DNA of 64,000 nt from Georgenia sp. EYE_87 (lineage in GTDB: Bacteria > Actinomycetota > Actinomycetes > Actinomycetales > Actinomycetaceae). How positions within the stretch are numbered: the stretch's first letter is position 1; each line of letters begins with the position of its first letter. The position numbers and the translations under genes were made by a program. Where the stretch lies: positions 134,594 through 198,593 of the forward strand of contig NZ_JAHXNL010000004.1 in the NCBI RefSeq assembly GCF_023148685.1. The letters run 5' to 3'. A model generated the notes under the pieces. The model saw only the letters and a program-made list of their open reading frames with translations, did not search any database and was not told where the DNA came from. This document shows positions 23,914-31,986 of this stretch, piece after piece.

Positions 23914-23987
23914 CGGGATGTGGCGCAGGTTGGTAGCGCGTCCGCTTTGGGAGCGGAAGGTCGTGGGTTCGAATCCCGCCATCCCGA
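23914..23987 (+). tRNA. tRNA-Pro (anticodon TGG)
   Basis: Full cloverleaf: acceptor CGGGATG pairs with CATCCCG, anticodon stem-loop CCGCT-TTGGGAG-CGG with anticodon TGG, T arm GTGGG-TTCGAAT-CCCGC. CCA is not encoded. The last 12 bases are part of a 16-bp sequence repeated 0.9 kb downstream. Confidence 0.95.
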
Positions 23988-23991
23988 CTGG
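23976..23991 (+). repeat. attL-like direct repeat at the tRNA-Pro 3' end
   Basis: CCGCCATCCCGACTGG covers the 3' end of tRNA-Pro and recurs exactly at 24884-24899. A repeated tRNA 3' end is the classic footprint of a tyrosine-integrase element. Confidence 0.5.
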
Positions 23992-24240
23992 TCGCCCGGT
24001 CTGACCTACGGTTCTGCAGGTGAGGGGCCGGCCTCGGGGGCCGAGCTGGCCTCGCAAACCCGATCCGCGACCGGTTACGCGTCGGCCCGGTGCCGTCGCT
24101 CACGTCACGGTCGAAGCGCGAGCCCCCTCGTCTACGCGATGCCAGAGCCGCACCTGGTCCCGCGGCCGCGTGGACAAGGCGGTCGGCTCGATCCGGAGCA
24201 ACCGCCCGCAGCTCATCAAGCCCGGCGAGCCCTGAGGCGC

Positions 24241-24528
24241 TCAGAGGCCGCGGTGCTCGACAAGCTCGTAGGTGTCGACCTGGGGCTGCGGCAGGCCGGC
24301 ACGCGCCATGGCCTCCTGCACCCGCTGGTCGCCGAGCGCAGCGGCGAGCCCGCCCGGTGACTCCCAGACGTCGACGACCAACACGCCGTCGGGTGTCTTG
24401 GCGAGCGAGTGCCACAGGGCGCCGCCCCGCGGGCCAACCTCGTTCATCACAGGTGTGAGGTGCTCGAGGATCTTCTCGGCGAGCTGGTCTGGGTCTCCAG
24501 CCATCCGGGCAACCACCAGCACGGCCAT
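24241..24528 (-). CDS. Dimeric alpha/beta-barrel (ABM-like) small protein
   Basis: A 95-residue protein with the ferredoxin-like pattern of the antibiotic-biosynthesis-monooxygenase and related stress-barrel families: an N-terminal strand MAVLVVARMAG, a helix with a His (EKILEHL), strand ALWHSLAKTPDGVLVVDVW and a final YELVEH. The start at 24528 has GAAGG eight bases upstream; two earlier ATGs (24534, 24537) are spaced worse. It lies between the two att-like repeats and may be cargo left from a lost element. Enzymatic role unknown. Confidence 0.65.
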   Translation of the reverse strand: MAVLVVARMAGDPDQLAEKILEHLTPVMNEVGPRGGALWHSLAKTPDGVLVVDVWESPGGLAAALGDQRVQEAMARAGLPQPQVDTYELVEHRGL

Positions 24529-25006
24529 CGGCATCACCTTCGTCCACGCGCCGTTGCGAGTCCGATCAGGTTACCGCCCGACCTCGCGGGCGTACATGGA
24601 CGCCGTCGCGGCGGGCGCTCGATGCGACAGGCTGCGGGCCAGGCCCGAACCAGCTCAGCCAGATTGGCCCATCCCTTGCACTTCTCGGCGTGCGGGAGCA
24701 AGGCGTGCCTTCCGGTGATCCACCACCTGGGGCGAAACCGGACTTCGTGATCGCTCGCTGCGCGACGCGACCACGACACCGATCGCGAATGCCGCAACGG
24801 ACACGTTGAAGACCGGCGAAGCGATCTGCTGCGGGGTCGCCGATCACCTGAGAGCCGTGTCGCGCATGTCTTGAACCACGACACCGCCATCCCGACTGGC
24901 CACCTGCGCCGTCCGGGCGGAGCTCTCGGGCCGGCGGACGCCCGCGGTGCCGTGAGCCCGTCGCTGTGCGACGCTTCCCCCGTTCCACGTCGAAGGGGCG
25001 GTACCG
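24529..25006. other. Gene-free stretch, probable relic of an integrated element
   Basis: 478 bp without a credible gene. The sequence up to about 24883 looks less GC-biased than its surroundings, and the short reading frames on both strands show no family similarity and no ribosome sites. It ends in the second copy of the tRNA-Pro 3'-end repeat. Beyond 24900 it is ordinary upstream DNA of the antiporter gene. Confidence 0.5.
24884..24899 (+). repeat. attR-like direct repeat of the tRNA-Pro 3' end
   Basis: Exact 16-base copy (CCGCCATCCCGACTGG) of the sequence at 23976-23991. The surrounding bases do not match the tRNA, so this is not a tRNA duplication. Fits the far end of a once-integrated element. 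Confidence 0.5.
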
Positions 25007-26284
25007 ATGGACCCCACCGGACTCACGTACGCGGCCGCGGGCCTGGCAGCGCTGCTCGCCGCGGTGCTGCCGCGCCTGATCAGCCGCGCTCCTGTGTCGA
25101 TGCCGATGATCTTCCTCGGCGCCGGGGTGGTCGCGTTTGCCACGATCGAGTGGTTGCCGAACCCCGACCCCCTGGCGCACGGCGGCGTCGTCGAGCACGT
25201 CACCGAGGCCTGCGTCATCATCTCGCTGATGGGCGCCGGGCTGGCGCTGGACCGGCCCGTCGGCCTTCGCCGCTGGGGTTCCACCTGGCGCCTGCTCGGC
25301 ATCGCGATGCCCCTCACGATGCTCGCCGCGGGGTTGCTCGGCGGCTGGGCCCTGGGGCTGCCCGTCGCGAGCGCCGTCCTCCTCGCTGCCGTGCTGGCCC
25401 CCACGGACCCCGTGCTGGCGAGCGAGGTGCAGGTGGCCGAGCCCTCGGACGCGGAGGACGAGGACGAGGACGAGGTGCGGTTCGCGCTGACGTCCGAGGC
25501 AGGGCTGAACGACGGCCTGGCGTTCCCGTTCACCTACGCGGCGATCGCCATCGCCGCCGCCGGCGTCGCGCCCTCCGGCTGGCTGGGCCGGTGGGTCGCC
25601 CTGGACGTGCTGTGGCGCCTGGGGGTCGGCGTCGGCGTCGGCCTGCTGCTGGGCTGGCTGCTCGGCAAGCTGTTCTTCTCCGTCCGGTGGGACCGGCTGC
25701 GGCTGGCCGAGCACGGCGAGGGCTTCGTGGCGCTCGCCTGCACCTTCGCCGCCTACGGCCTGGCAGAGCTGGCCGAGGGATACGGGTTCGTGGCGGTCTT
25801 CGTGTGCGCCTGCACGATCCGGGCCGCCGAGCGGGACCACGGTTATCACAAGGTGCTGCACCAGTACGTCGAGCAGCTCGAACGCCTGGTCACGATCGTC
25901 ATCCTGATCCTCCTCGGCGGAGCCGTGGCGCGCGGGCTCTTCGCGGACGTCACCTGGGCGCACGTGCTCGTGGCCGCCGCGTTCCTGCTGCTGGTGCGCC
26001 CGCTGGCGGGCTGGGCCGCCATGGCCGGGAGCGGGACAGACCCGCGAGAGCGTGCGGTCATCTCCTTCTTCGGCGTGCGCGGCGTGGGTTCGCTCTACTA
26101 CCTCGCCTACGGGCTGGGGCAGGCGTCCTTCTCCGAGCCGCGCTCGCTGTGGGCGATCACCGGTCTGGTGGTGGTGGGGTCCGTCGTCGTGCACGGCATG
26201 ACCGCAGGTCCGGCGATGGCACTCCTGGACGACCGACGGCGCGCGTCCGTCCAGCGGACCGGCGTCGGTCAGCGAGCGCCGTAG
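25007..26284 (+). CDS. Sodium/proton or potassium/proton antiporter, CPA1-type
   Basis: Cation/proton antiporter of 425 residues with about 12 membrane helices. The APTDPVLASEV stretch carries the conserved TDP of the unwound helix, and LTSEAGLNDGLAFP carries the Glu/Asn-Asp ion-binding residues of the CPA1 branch. FFGVRGVGSLYYLAY matches the second conserved arginine helix. An acidic loop (DAEDEDEDE) lies between helices. It probably expels sodium or lithium; the ion cannot be read from sequence. A GAAGGGG stands upstream of the ATG. Confidence 0.9.
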   Translation: MDPTGLTYAAAGLAALLAAVLPRLISRAPVSMPMIFLGAGVVAFATIEWLPNPDPLAHGGVVEHVTEACVIISLMGAGLALDRPVGLRRWGSTWRLLGIAMPLTMLAAGLLGGWALGLPVASAVLLAAVLAPTDPVLASEVQVAEPSDAEDEDEDEVRFALTSEAGLNDGLAFPFTYAAIAIAAAGVAPSGWLGRWVALDVLWRLGVGVGVGLLLGWLLGKLFFSVRWDRLRLAEHGEGFVALACTFAAYGLAELAEGYGFVAVFVCACTIRAAERDHGYHKVLHQYVEQLERLVTIVILILLGGAVARGLFADVTWAHVLVAAAFLLLVRPLAGWAAMAGSGTDPRERAVISFFGVRGVGSLYYLAYGLGQASFSEPRSLWAITGLVVVGSVVVHGMTAGPAMALLDDRRRASVQRTGVGQRAP

Positions 26285-26559
26285 CCGTCAGGGCAGCCGC
26301 CCGCGGCGCGACAGGCTCCCACGCCGGGCACCGGGAGCGCGAGGACCGGCCGGATCGTTAGCACGGCGAACCGGAATACGTCGCGTTTTCGTCCCGTGAA
26401 GGGCTCTGGATCGTTTCAGCGGTCGTTCGGAAGGCCCCGACTTACCTCCACAGTTGTGCATTTACCGTTCAACTGTTCCGTGAATGACGCCACATCACTA
26501 AGGTTTCCGATATCGGGTAGGCGCCCCCCTCGCCAACCCATGTTCGCAGGAGACCCCCT

Positions 26560-26889
26560 ATGACTGTTGACCGTAGCTGGACCGCATTTGCCGCATGCGC
26601 CCAGCAGGCCCCTGACGCCCTTTTCGTGCGCGGTGCCGCGCAGCGATCCGCCCGGGAGGTGTGCTTCAGCTGCCCTGTCCGTGAGGCCTGCCTCGCCGAG
26701 GCTCTGACCACCGAGACCGAGTTCGGCGTCTGGGGCGGCATGACGGAGCGGGAGAGGCGGGCGCTGCTGCGCCGTCATCCCGAGGTGACCGACTGGGCCG
26801 CGTGGCTGGCCGAGCGCGGTGACGAGATCGAGAATCCCTCGATGCGGGCCGCACGTCGGCGCGCCCGCCGCCCGCTGGTCAGCGCCTGA
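26560..26889 (+). CDS. WhiB-family iron-sulfur regulator (WhiB4-like)
   Basis: Iron-sulfur transcription regulator of 109 residues, unique to actinobacteria and their phages. Four cluster ligands are present: Cys13, Cys35, Cys38 and Cys44 (C-x2-C-x5-C). The turn GVWGGMTERERRALL and the basic C-terminus (RAARRRARRP) bind sigma factor and DNA. LFVRGAAQR and RRHPEV are most like WhiB4, a redox-responsive regulator of oxidative-stress genes in mycobacteria; the subgroup call is moderate. AGGAG at 26548-26552 precedes the ATG. TAAGGT at 26499-26504 may be its -10 box. The remaining 275-bp upstream gap shows nothing further. Confidence 0.9.
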   Translation: MTVDRSWTAFAACAQQAPDALFVRGAAQRSAREVCFSCPVREACLAEALTTETEFGVWGGMTERERRALLRRHPEVTDWAAWLAERGDEIENPSMRAARRRARRPLVSA

Positions 26890-27071
26890 CGCCGGCGGCC
26901 GAAGCCGGCCGCGATCGCGCCCGGCGGTGAACCCCTCGTCGCGACGGTGTGCTCGGCCGTTGCGCCGTGCCCTAAGATTGGTCGGTCTGTGCGCCTCGGG
27001 CGCATGCAAGAACTTCGCACCGCCTGCTGGGCGGGGCCAGACCGAACCGTCACGATGAGTGGAGCACCGCA

Positions 27072-28736
27072 GTGAAGAGCGCCGTCGAGAACCTTGAGCC
27101 CACCCGGGTCAAGCTGACCGTGGAGGTGTCGTACGACGAGCTCAAGCCGAGCCTCGACCACGCCTACTCCCACATCGCCGAGCAGGTCAACGTGCCCGGC
27201 TTCCGCAAGGGCAAGGTGCCCCCGCGCGTCCTCGAGCAGCGCGTCGGCCGCGCCGCCGTGATCGAGCACGCCGTCAACGACGCCGTCCCCGGCTTCTACA
27301 ACCAGGCGGTCGCCGAGACCGAGGTCCGCCCGATGGGGCAGCCGAGCATCAACGTCACCGAGATTCCGGCCGTCACCGGCACGCCCGGCGGGCAGCTCGT
27401 CTTCGAGGCCGAGGTCGACGTCCGTCCCGAGATCACTCTGCCCGAGCTCGACGGGGTCGAGATCACCGTCGAGCCGGCCGCCGTGAGCGACGACGACGTG
27501 GCCGCCAAGCTCGACGAGCTGCGGGAGCGCTTCGGCACGCTCGTCGGCGTGGACCGCCCCGCCGAGGACGGTGACTTCGTGGTCATCGACCTCTCGGCGA
27601 AGGTCGGCGAGGAGGAGGTCGACTCCGTCTCCGGCGTCTCCTACCAGATCGGCGCGGGCAACATGCTCGACGGCCTGGACGAGGCCCTGACCGGCCTGAC
27701 GGCCGGCGAGACCACCACCTTCACCGCGCCTCTCGCCGGCGGCGAGCACGCCGGCGAGGACGCCGAGGTCACCGTGACCCCGACCGCGGTCAAGGAGCGG
27801 GACCTGCCCGAGGCGGACGACGACTTCGCCCAGCTCGCCTCCGAGTTCGACACCATCGACGAGCTGCGCGAGGACCTCCGTGGCCAGGCGGCCAAGGACC
27901 GGGCGGCCGACCAGGCCGTCCAGGCCCGCGACCGTCTCCTCGAGCGACTGCGCGGCGACGTGGAAATCCCCGTCCCGGGCGGCGTCGTCGAGGCCGAGAT
28001 CGGCCGCCACCTCGAGGCCGAGGGCAAGGAGGCGGGCGACCCGCACGGCGAGGAGGTCCGCGAGGAGATCACCGACCTCCTGCGGGACCAGATGCTCCTC
28101 GACACCCTCGTGGACCGGCTGAAGGTCGGCGTCACGCAGAACGAGCTCCTCGAGTTCCTCGTCTCCAGCGCCCAGCAGTACGGCATGGAGCCGAACCAGT
28201 TCATCCAGGCCGCCTCCCAGACGGGCCAGATCCAGGCCTTCATGGGCGAGATCGCCCGCAACAAGGCGCTCGCCGTCGCGCTGCGCCAGGTCACCGTCAA
28301 GGACAGCGACGGCAACGAGGTCGACCTGAGCGAGTACATCGGCTCGGACGAGCTCGACGCCGCCGGACCGGACGGCGCGGCCGCCGCCCCGGCCGAGGAG
28401 GCGTCGGCGGAGGCCGAGAGTGCGGAGTCGGCGGAGAGCGCTGAGTCGGCCGAGAGTGCGGAGTCGGCGGAGAGCGCCGAGTCCGCCGAGTCCCCGGCGG
28501 AGGCCGCCGAGGCGGAGGAGGAGCCCGCCGAGGCGAAGAAGGCCACCGCCAGGAAGACCGGCGCGGCGAAGAAGTCCACCGCTGCGAAGGCCGACACGGC
28601 GTCGAAGGACGAGGCGGCGGCGAAGCCCGCGGCCAAGAAGGCGACCGCACGCAAGCCCGCGGGCAAGACCGCCGAGAAGGCCCCCGCGAAGTCCACCGCC
28701 GCGAAGAAGCCGGCCGCCAAGAAGGCCGACGAGTAA
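27072..28736 (+). CDS. tig: Trigger factor with extended repetitive tail
   Basis: Ribosome-bound chaperone that shelters nascent chains. Residues 1-430 are normal: ribosome-docking signature GFRKGKVP (Phe44-Arg45-Lys46), a PPIase domain (about 150-240, EDGDFVVIDLSAK) and the helical arms. An added tail of about 120 residues follows: a run of Ala-Glu-Ser repeats, then a Lys/Ala/Pro-rich histone H1-like end (AAKKATARKPAGKTAEK). The GTG start has GGAG seven bases upstream. It lies next to clpP1-clpP2-clpX, the usual arrangement. A -10 box TAAGAT is at 26973-26978. Confidence 0.95.
   Translation: MKSAVENLEPTRVKLTVEVSYDELKPSLDHAYSHIAEQVNVPGFRKGKVPPRVLEQRVGRAAVIEHAVNDAVPGFYNQAVAETEVRPMGQPSINVTEIPAVTGTPGGQLVFEAEVDVRPEITLPELDGVEITVEPAAVSDDDVAAKLDELRERFGTLVGVDRPAEDGDFVVIDLSAKVGEEEVDSVSGVSYQIGAGNMLDGLDEALTGLTAGETTTFTAPLAGGEHAGEDAEVTVTPTAVKERDLPEADDDFAQLASEFDTIDELREDLRGQAAKDRAADQAVQARDRLLERLRGDVEIPVPGGVVEAEIGRHLEAEGKEAGDPHGEEVREEITDLLRDQMLLDTLVDRLKVGVTQNELLEFLVSSAQQYGMEPNQFIQAASQTGQIQAFMGEIARNKALAVALRQVTVKDSDGNEVDLSEYIGSDELDAAGPDGAAAAPAEEASAEAESAESAESAESAESAESAESAESAESPAEAAEAEEEPAEAKKATARKTGAAKKSTAAKADTASKDEAAAKPAAKKATARKPAGKTAEKAPAKSTAAKKPAAKKADE
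28416..28487 (+). repeat. 36-bp direct duplication inside tig
   Basis: Two adjacent copies of a 36-bp segment starting GAGAGTGCGGAGTCGGCGGA, each coding for four Glu-Ser-Ala triplets, differ at only two positions. They form most of the AES run in trigger factor and show a recent in-frame duplication. Confidence 0.85.
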
Positions 28737-28754
28737 CGCTCCCGGAACCCGCGA

Positions 28755-28784
28755 CGGGCCCGGCACCCCGCGGTGCCGGGCCCG
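28755..28784 (+). terminator. Terminator of tig
   Basis: Perfect 13-bp stem, CGGGCCCGGCACC (28755-28767) with GGTGCCGGGCCCG (28772-28784), and a four-base loop, 18 bases after the tig stop. It separates tig from the clp operon. Confidence 0.8.
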
Positions 28785-28855
28785 ACGCATGCCGCGGACG
28801 ACCCGGGCCGCGGCCGTGCGAGGGACCGTGCGCCGTGAGCGAAAAGCGTCCCCTG

Positions 28856-28883
28856 GGGAAAGGATCTGTCGGCGGGCGGCGTT
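28856..28883 (+). promoter_or_regulatory. Possible SigR/SigH-type promoter of clpP1-clpP2
   Basis: GGGAAA (28856-28861) and CGTT (28880-28883) are spaced like the thiol-oxidative-stress sigma factor consensus (GGGAAT about 18 bases from GTT). In Streptomyces and mycobacteria that sigma factor reaches Clp protease genes. A housekeeping-like TAGTGT overlaps the downstream box at 28883-28888, so both sigma classes could act. Confidence 0.4.
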
Positions 28884-28954
28884 AGTGTCGTCCGAACGGA
28901 CCATCACAGGCCGAGACGGCCGTGGCCGCGGGGCCCGGCAGAAGGAGCATGCAC

Positions 28955-29593
28955 GTGAGCGAGACGATGCCGCAGGCAAGGACCGAGAGCACCGGTATGG
29001 GCCTGAACGACAACATCTACAACCGGCTCCTCAAGGAGCGCATCATCTGGCTCGGCTCGGAGGTGCGTGACGACAACGCCAACGCCATCTGTGCGCAGAT
29101 GATGCTGCTCGCCGCGGAGGACCCGGACAAGGACATCTTCCTTTACATCAACTCCCCGGGCGGCTCCATCACCGCAGGCATGGCGATCTACGACACGATG
29201 CAGTTCGTCCAGCCGGACGTCGCCACCGTCGCCATGGGCATGGCTGCCTCGATGGGCCAGTTCCTCCTCTCCTCCGGCGCGAAGGGCAAGCGGTTCGCGA
29301 CGCCTCACGCCCGCGTCATGATGCACCAGCCCTCCGGCGGCATCGGCGGCACCGCCACCGACATCCGCATCAACGCGGAGCTGATCCTGCACATGAAGCG
29401 CGTGCTCGCCGAGCTGACCGCCGAGCAGACCGGCAAGAGCGTGGACCAGATCAACGCCGACGCCGACCGCGACCGCTGGTTCACCGCCCCCGAGGCCCTG
29501 GAGTACGGCTTCATCGACGGGGTCGTCGAGCACTCGCACTCGGTCCCCGGCGGCGGGGGCACCGACAGCAACAGCGGCTCCGAGCCCAAGTGA
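28955..29593 (+). CDS. clpP1: ATP-dependent Clp protease proteolytic subunit 1
   Basis: Serine protease subunit of the Clp proteolytic barrel, 212 residues. Catalytic triad Ser99 (MAASMGQF), His124 (VMMHQP) and Asp173 (DRDRW), with [10 protein letters not shown] for substrate binding. The GTG at 28955 is chosen because AAGGAG stands seven bases upstream; the ATG at 28949 is too close to that site. With clpP2 it probably forms the mixed double ring found in actinobacteria, fed by ClpX, encoded next door, or by ClpC. Confidence 0.95.
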   Translation: MSETMPQARTESTGMGLNDNIYNRLLKERIIWLGSEVRDDNANAICAQMMLLAAEDPDKDIFLYINSPGGSITAGMAIYDTMQFVQPDVATVAMGMAASMGQFLLSSGAKGKRFATPHARVMMHQPSGGIGGTATDIRINAELILHMKRVLAELTAEQTGKSVDQINADADRDRWFTAPEALEYGFIDGVVEHSHSVPGGGGTDSNSGSEPK

Positions 29594-29631
29594 CGCCGCA
29601 GCCCGCCGACCCGATGACCCCAGGAGCACCC

Positions 29632-30312
29632 GTGAGCACCAACTTCTTCGCCCAGGCCGGACGCATGCCGGCCTCCACCGCGCCGGCCATGCCGACGGCG
29701 CGGTACGTCCTCCCGCAGTTCGAGGAGCGCACCGCCTACGGCTACAAGCGCCAGGACCCGTACACCAAGCTGTTCGAGGACCGCATCATCTTCCTCGGCG
29801 TGCAGGTGGACGATGCCTCCGCCGACGACGTCATGGCCCAGCTGCTCGTCCTGGAGAGCCAGGACCCCGACGGTCTGATCACCATGTACATCAACTCGCC
29901 CGGCGGCTCCTTCACCGCCATGACGGCGATCTACGACACGATGCAGTACATCAAGCCGCAGATCCAGACCGTCTGCCTCGGCCAGGCCGCCTCCGCGGCC
30001 GCGGTCCTGCTGGCCGCCGGCTCGCCCGGCAAGCGTCTCGCGCTGCCCAACGCCCGCGTCATGATCCACCAGCCCGCGCTCGAGGGCGGCGGCTACGCGC
30101 AGGCGTCGGACATCGAGATCCACGCCAACGAGGTGCTGCGGATGCGCGAGTGGCTGGAGGAGACCATCGCCCACCACTCCGGCACCCCGCTGGAGCAGGT
30201 CCGCAAGGACATCGAGCGCGACAAGATGCTCACGGCCGAGCAGGCCCGTGAGTACGGCCTCGTGGACCAGGTCCTCGAGTCCCGCAAGACCCCCGTCCTG
30301 ACGAAGGCCTGA
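29632..30312 (+). CDS. clpP2: ATP-dependent Clp protease proteolytic subunit 2
   Basis: Second Clp protease subunit, 226 residues, with Ser121 (LGQAASAAAVLL), His146 (VMIHQP) and an Asp near 197 (IERDK). The start is taken as GTG 29632, which has AGGAG five bases upstream. A GTG at 29590 overlapping the clpP1 stop would add 14 residues without a ribosome site. In actinobacteria ClpP1 and ClpP2 assemble as distinct rings and both are needed. Confidence 0.94.
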   Translation: MSTNFFAQAGRMPASTAPAMPTARYVLPQFEERTAYGYKRQDPYTKLFEDRIIFLGVQVDDASADDVMAQLLVLESQDPDGLITMYINSPGGSFTAMTAIYDTMQYIKPQIQTVCLGQAASAAAVLLAAGSPGKRLALPNARVMIHQPALEGGGYAQASDIEIHANEVLRMREWLEETIAHHSGTPLEQVRKDIERDKMLTAEQAREYGLVDQVLESRKTPVLTKA

Positions 30313-30495
30313 GGCCTGCCTGCGCCGGGTGCGTCCGTCCCTCGTGGCGGCGCGCCCGGCGTCGGTGCACCCGGGGTACCGTGAAGCGCCCGCGCGGCGA
30401 GCAGGACAGGACCGCGCCCGGTGGTGTGGAATGGGGGTGCCGGACCGGATCGCCCGGGCGGCACGTGACAAGAGACGAGACGGTGGTGGAGCGCG

Positions 30496-31773
30496 GTGGT
30501 TCGCACGGGTGAGGGAGCGGACCTGCTCAAGTGCTCGTTCTGCGGAAAGAGCCAGAAGCAGGTCAAGAAGCTCATCGCAGGTCCGGGTGTGTACATCTGC
30601 GACGAGTGCATCGACCTGTGCAACGAGATCATCGACGAGGAGCTGGCGGAGGCGAGCGAGCTCGGGCTGGTAGACCTGCCCAAGCCGCGCGAGATCTACG
30701 ACTTCCTCGAGGAGTACATCATCGGCCAGGACAGCGCGAAGCGGTCGCTGGCGGTGGCGGTCTACAACCACTACAAGCGCGTGCAGGCCCGCGAGTCCGC
30801 CGGGCAGGACGACGCCGGCGTGGAGATCGCCAAGTCGAACATCCTCCTCGTCGGGCCCACCGGGACCGGCAAGACCTACCTGGCTCAGACCCTCGCGAAG
30901 ATGCTGAACGTGCCGTTCGCCATCGCCGACGCCACGGCGCTGACCGAGGCAGGGTACGTCGGCGAGGACGTGGAGAACATCCTCCTCAAGCTCATCCAGG
31001 CCGCCGACTTCGACGTCAAGAAGGCCGAGAAGGGCATCATCTACATCGACGAGATCGACAAGATCGCCCGCAAGAGCGAGAACCCGTCGATCACCCGCGA
31101 CGTCTCCGGCGAGGGCGTCCAGCAGGCGCTGCTGAAGATCATCGAGGGCACCCAGGCCTCCGTGCCGCCCCAGGGCGGCCGCAAGCACCCGCACCAGGAG
31201 TTCCTGCAGATCGACACCACGAACGTGCTCTTCATCGTGGCCGGCGCCTTCGCCGGCCTCGAGGAGATCATCTCCGCCCGCGCGGGACGGCGCGGCATCG
31301 GGTTCGGTGCACCGCTGCGCTCGGCCGACCAGGAGGTCGACCTCTTCTCGGAGGTCCGCCCCGAGGACCTGCACAAGTTCGGCCTCATCCCGGAGTTCGT
31401 CGGCCGCCTGCCGATCGTCGCCACGGTCAGCACGCTCGACCAGGACGCCCTCGTGCGCATCCTCACCGAGCCCAGGAACGCCCTGGTCAAGCAGTACCAG
31501 CGGATGTTCGAGATCGACGGCGTCGAGCTGGAGTTCACCGACGACGCCCTGGAGTCCATCGCGGACCAGGCGCTCCTGCGGGGCACGGGCGCCCGCGGGC
31601 TGCGCGCCATCATGGAGGAGGTGCTCCGCGAGGTGATGTTCGAGGTGCCGTCGCGCGACGACGTCGCCCGCGTCGTCGTCACCCGTGAGGTCGTCCTGGA
31701 GAACGTGAACCCGACGCTCGTGCCCCGCGAGAAGGCCAGCAAGCGGCGCCCGCCGCGCGAGAAGACCGCCTGA
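30496..31773 (+). CDS. clpX: ClpX unfoldase
   Basis: AAA+ ATPase that unfolds tagged proteins and threads them into ClpP; 425 residues. N-terminal zinc-binding domain with Cys13, Cys16, Cys35 and Cys38, Walker A GPTGTGKT (120-127), pore loop GYVG (153-156), Walker B IIYIDEID (181-188) and the ClpP-docking RRGIGFG loop. GTG start with a GGAG upstream. It lies 183 bp after clpP2, a gap in which I find no gene; it may have its own promoter. Confidence 0.96.
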   Translation: MVRTGEGADLLKCSFCGKSQKQVKKLIAGPGVYICDECIDLCNEIIDEELAEASELGLVDLPKPREIYDFLEEYIIGQDSAKRSLAVAVYNHYKRVQARESAGQDDAGVEIAKSNILLVGPTGTGKTYLAQTLAKMLNVPFAIADATALTEAGYVGEDVENILLKLIQAADFDVKKAEKGIIYIDEIDKIARKSENPSITRDVSGEGVQQALLKIIEGTQASVPPQGGRKHPHQEFLQIDTTNVLFIVAGAFAGLEEIISARAGRRGIGFGAPLRSADQEVDLFSEVRPEDLHKFGLIPEFVGRLPIVATVSTLDQDALVRILTEPRNALVKQYQRMFEIDGVELEFTDDALESIADQALLRGTGARGLRAIMEEVLREVMFEVPSRDDVARVVVTREVVLENVNPTLVPREKASKRRPPREKTA

Positions 31774-31811
31774 CCGACGACGGCGGCGACAGCGGTCGTC
31801 GACCGTGGAGG

Positions 31812-31831
31812 CCGGCACCTGAGGGTGCCGG
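31812..31831 (+). terminator. clpX terminator, first copy
   Basis: CCGGCACC-TGAG-GGTGCCGG, an 8-bp stem with a four-base loop. It is the first of two near-identical hairpins in a duplicated segment of about 32 bp. Confidence 0.7.
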
Positions 31832-31841
31832 GCGACCGTGC

Positions 31842-31869
31842 AGGGCCGGCACCTGAGGGTGCCGGCCCT
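31842..31869 (+). terminator. clpX terminator, second copy
   Basis: AGGGCCGGCACC-TGAG-GGTGCCGGCCCT, a perfect 12-bp stem with the same TGAG loop as the copy just upstream. Confidence 0.75.
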
Positions 31870-31986
31870 CCGCCGTTCCCCCTGGGTGCGGGGCCCGTCA
31901 GGCTGCTTCGGGGCACCTATGGCGTCCCGGCCTCCGGTGCGTCAGAGTGGACGGGACCAACCGACTCCGACACAGCGAGGTGCCCG

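Noticed and set aside
23747-24057. Minus-strand frames containing GIRTHDLPLPKR or FEPTTFRSQSGR
   Set aside because: These strings come from reading tRNA-Pro backwards and are a known annotation artefact.
24534-24890. Minus-strand 118-residue frame in the relic region
   Set aside because: Overlaps the start of the 24241 gene on the same strand, has no ribosome site, no family pattern and Arg/Ser/Pro-rich composition typical of noncoding GC-rich DNA.
28420-29070. Arg/Pro-rich frame overlapping tig and clpP1
   Set aside because: Shadow of the AES and Lys/Ala codons of tig in another frame; no ribosome site.
29590-29631. clpP2 start at GTG 29590 overlapping the clpP1 stop
   Set aside because: Possible by coupling, but GTG 29632 has AGGAG at five bases and better family length.
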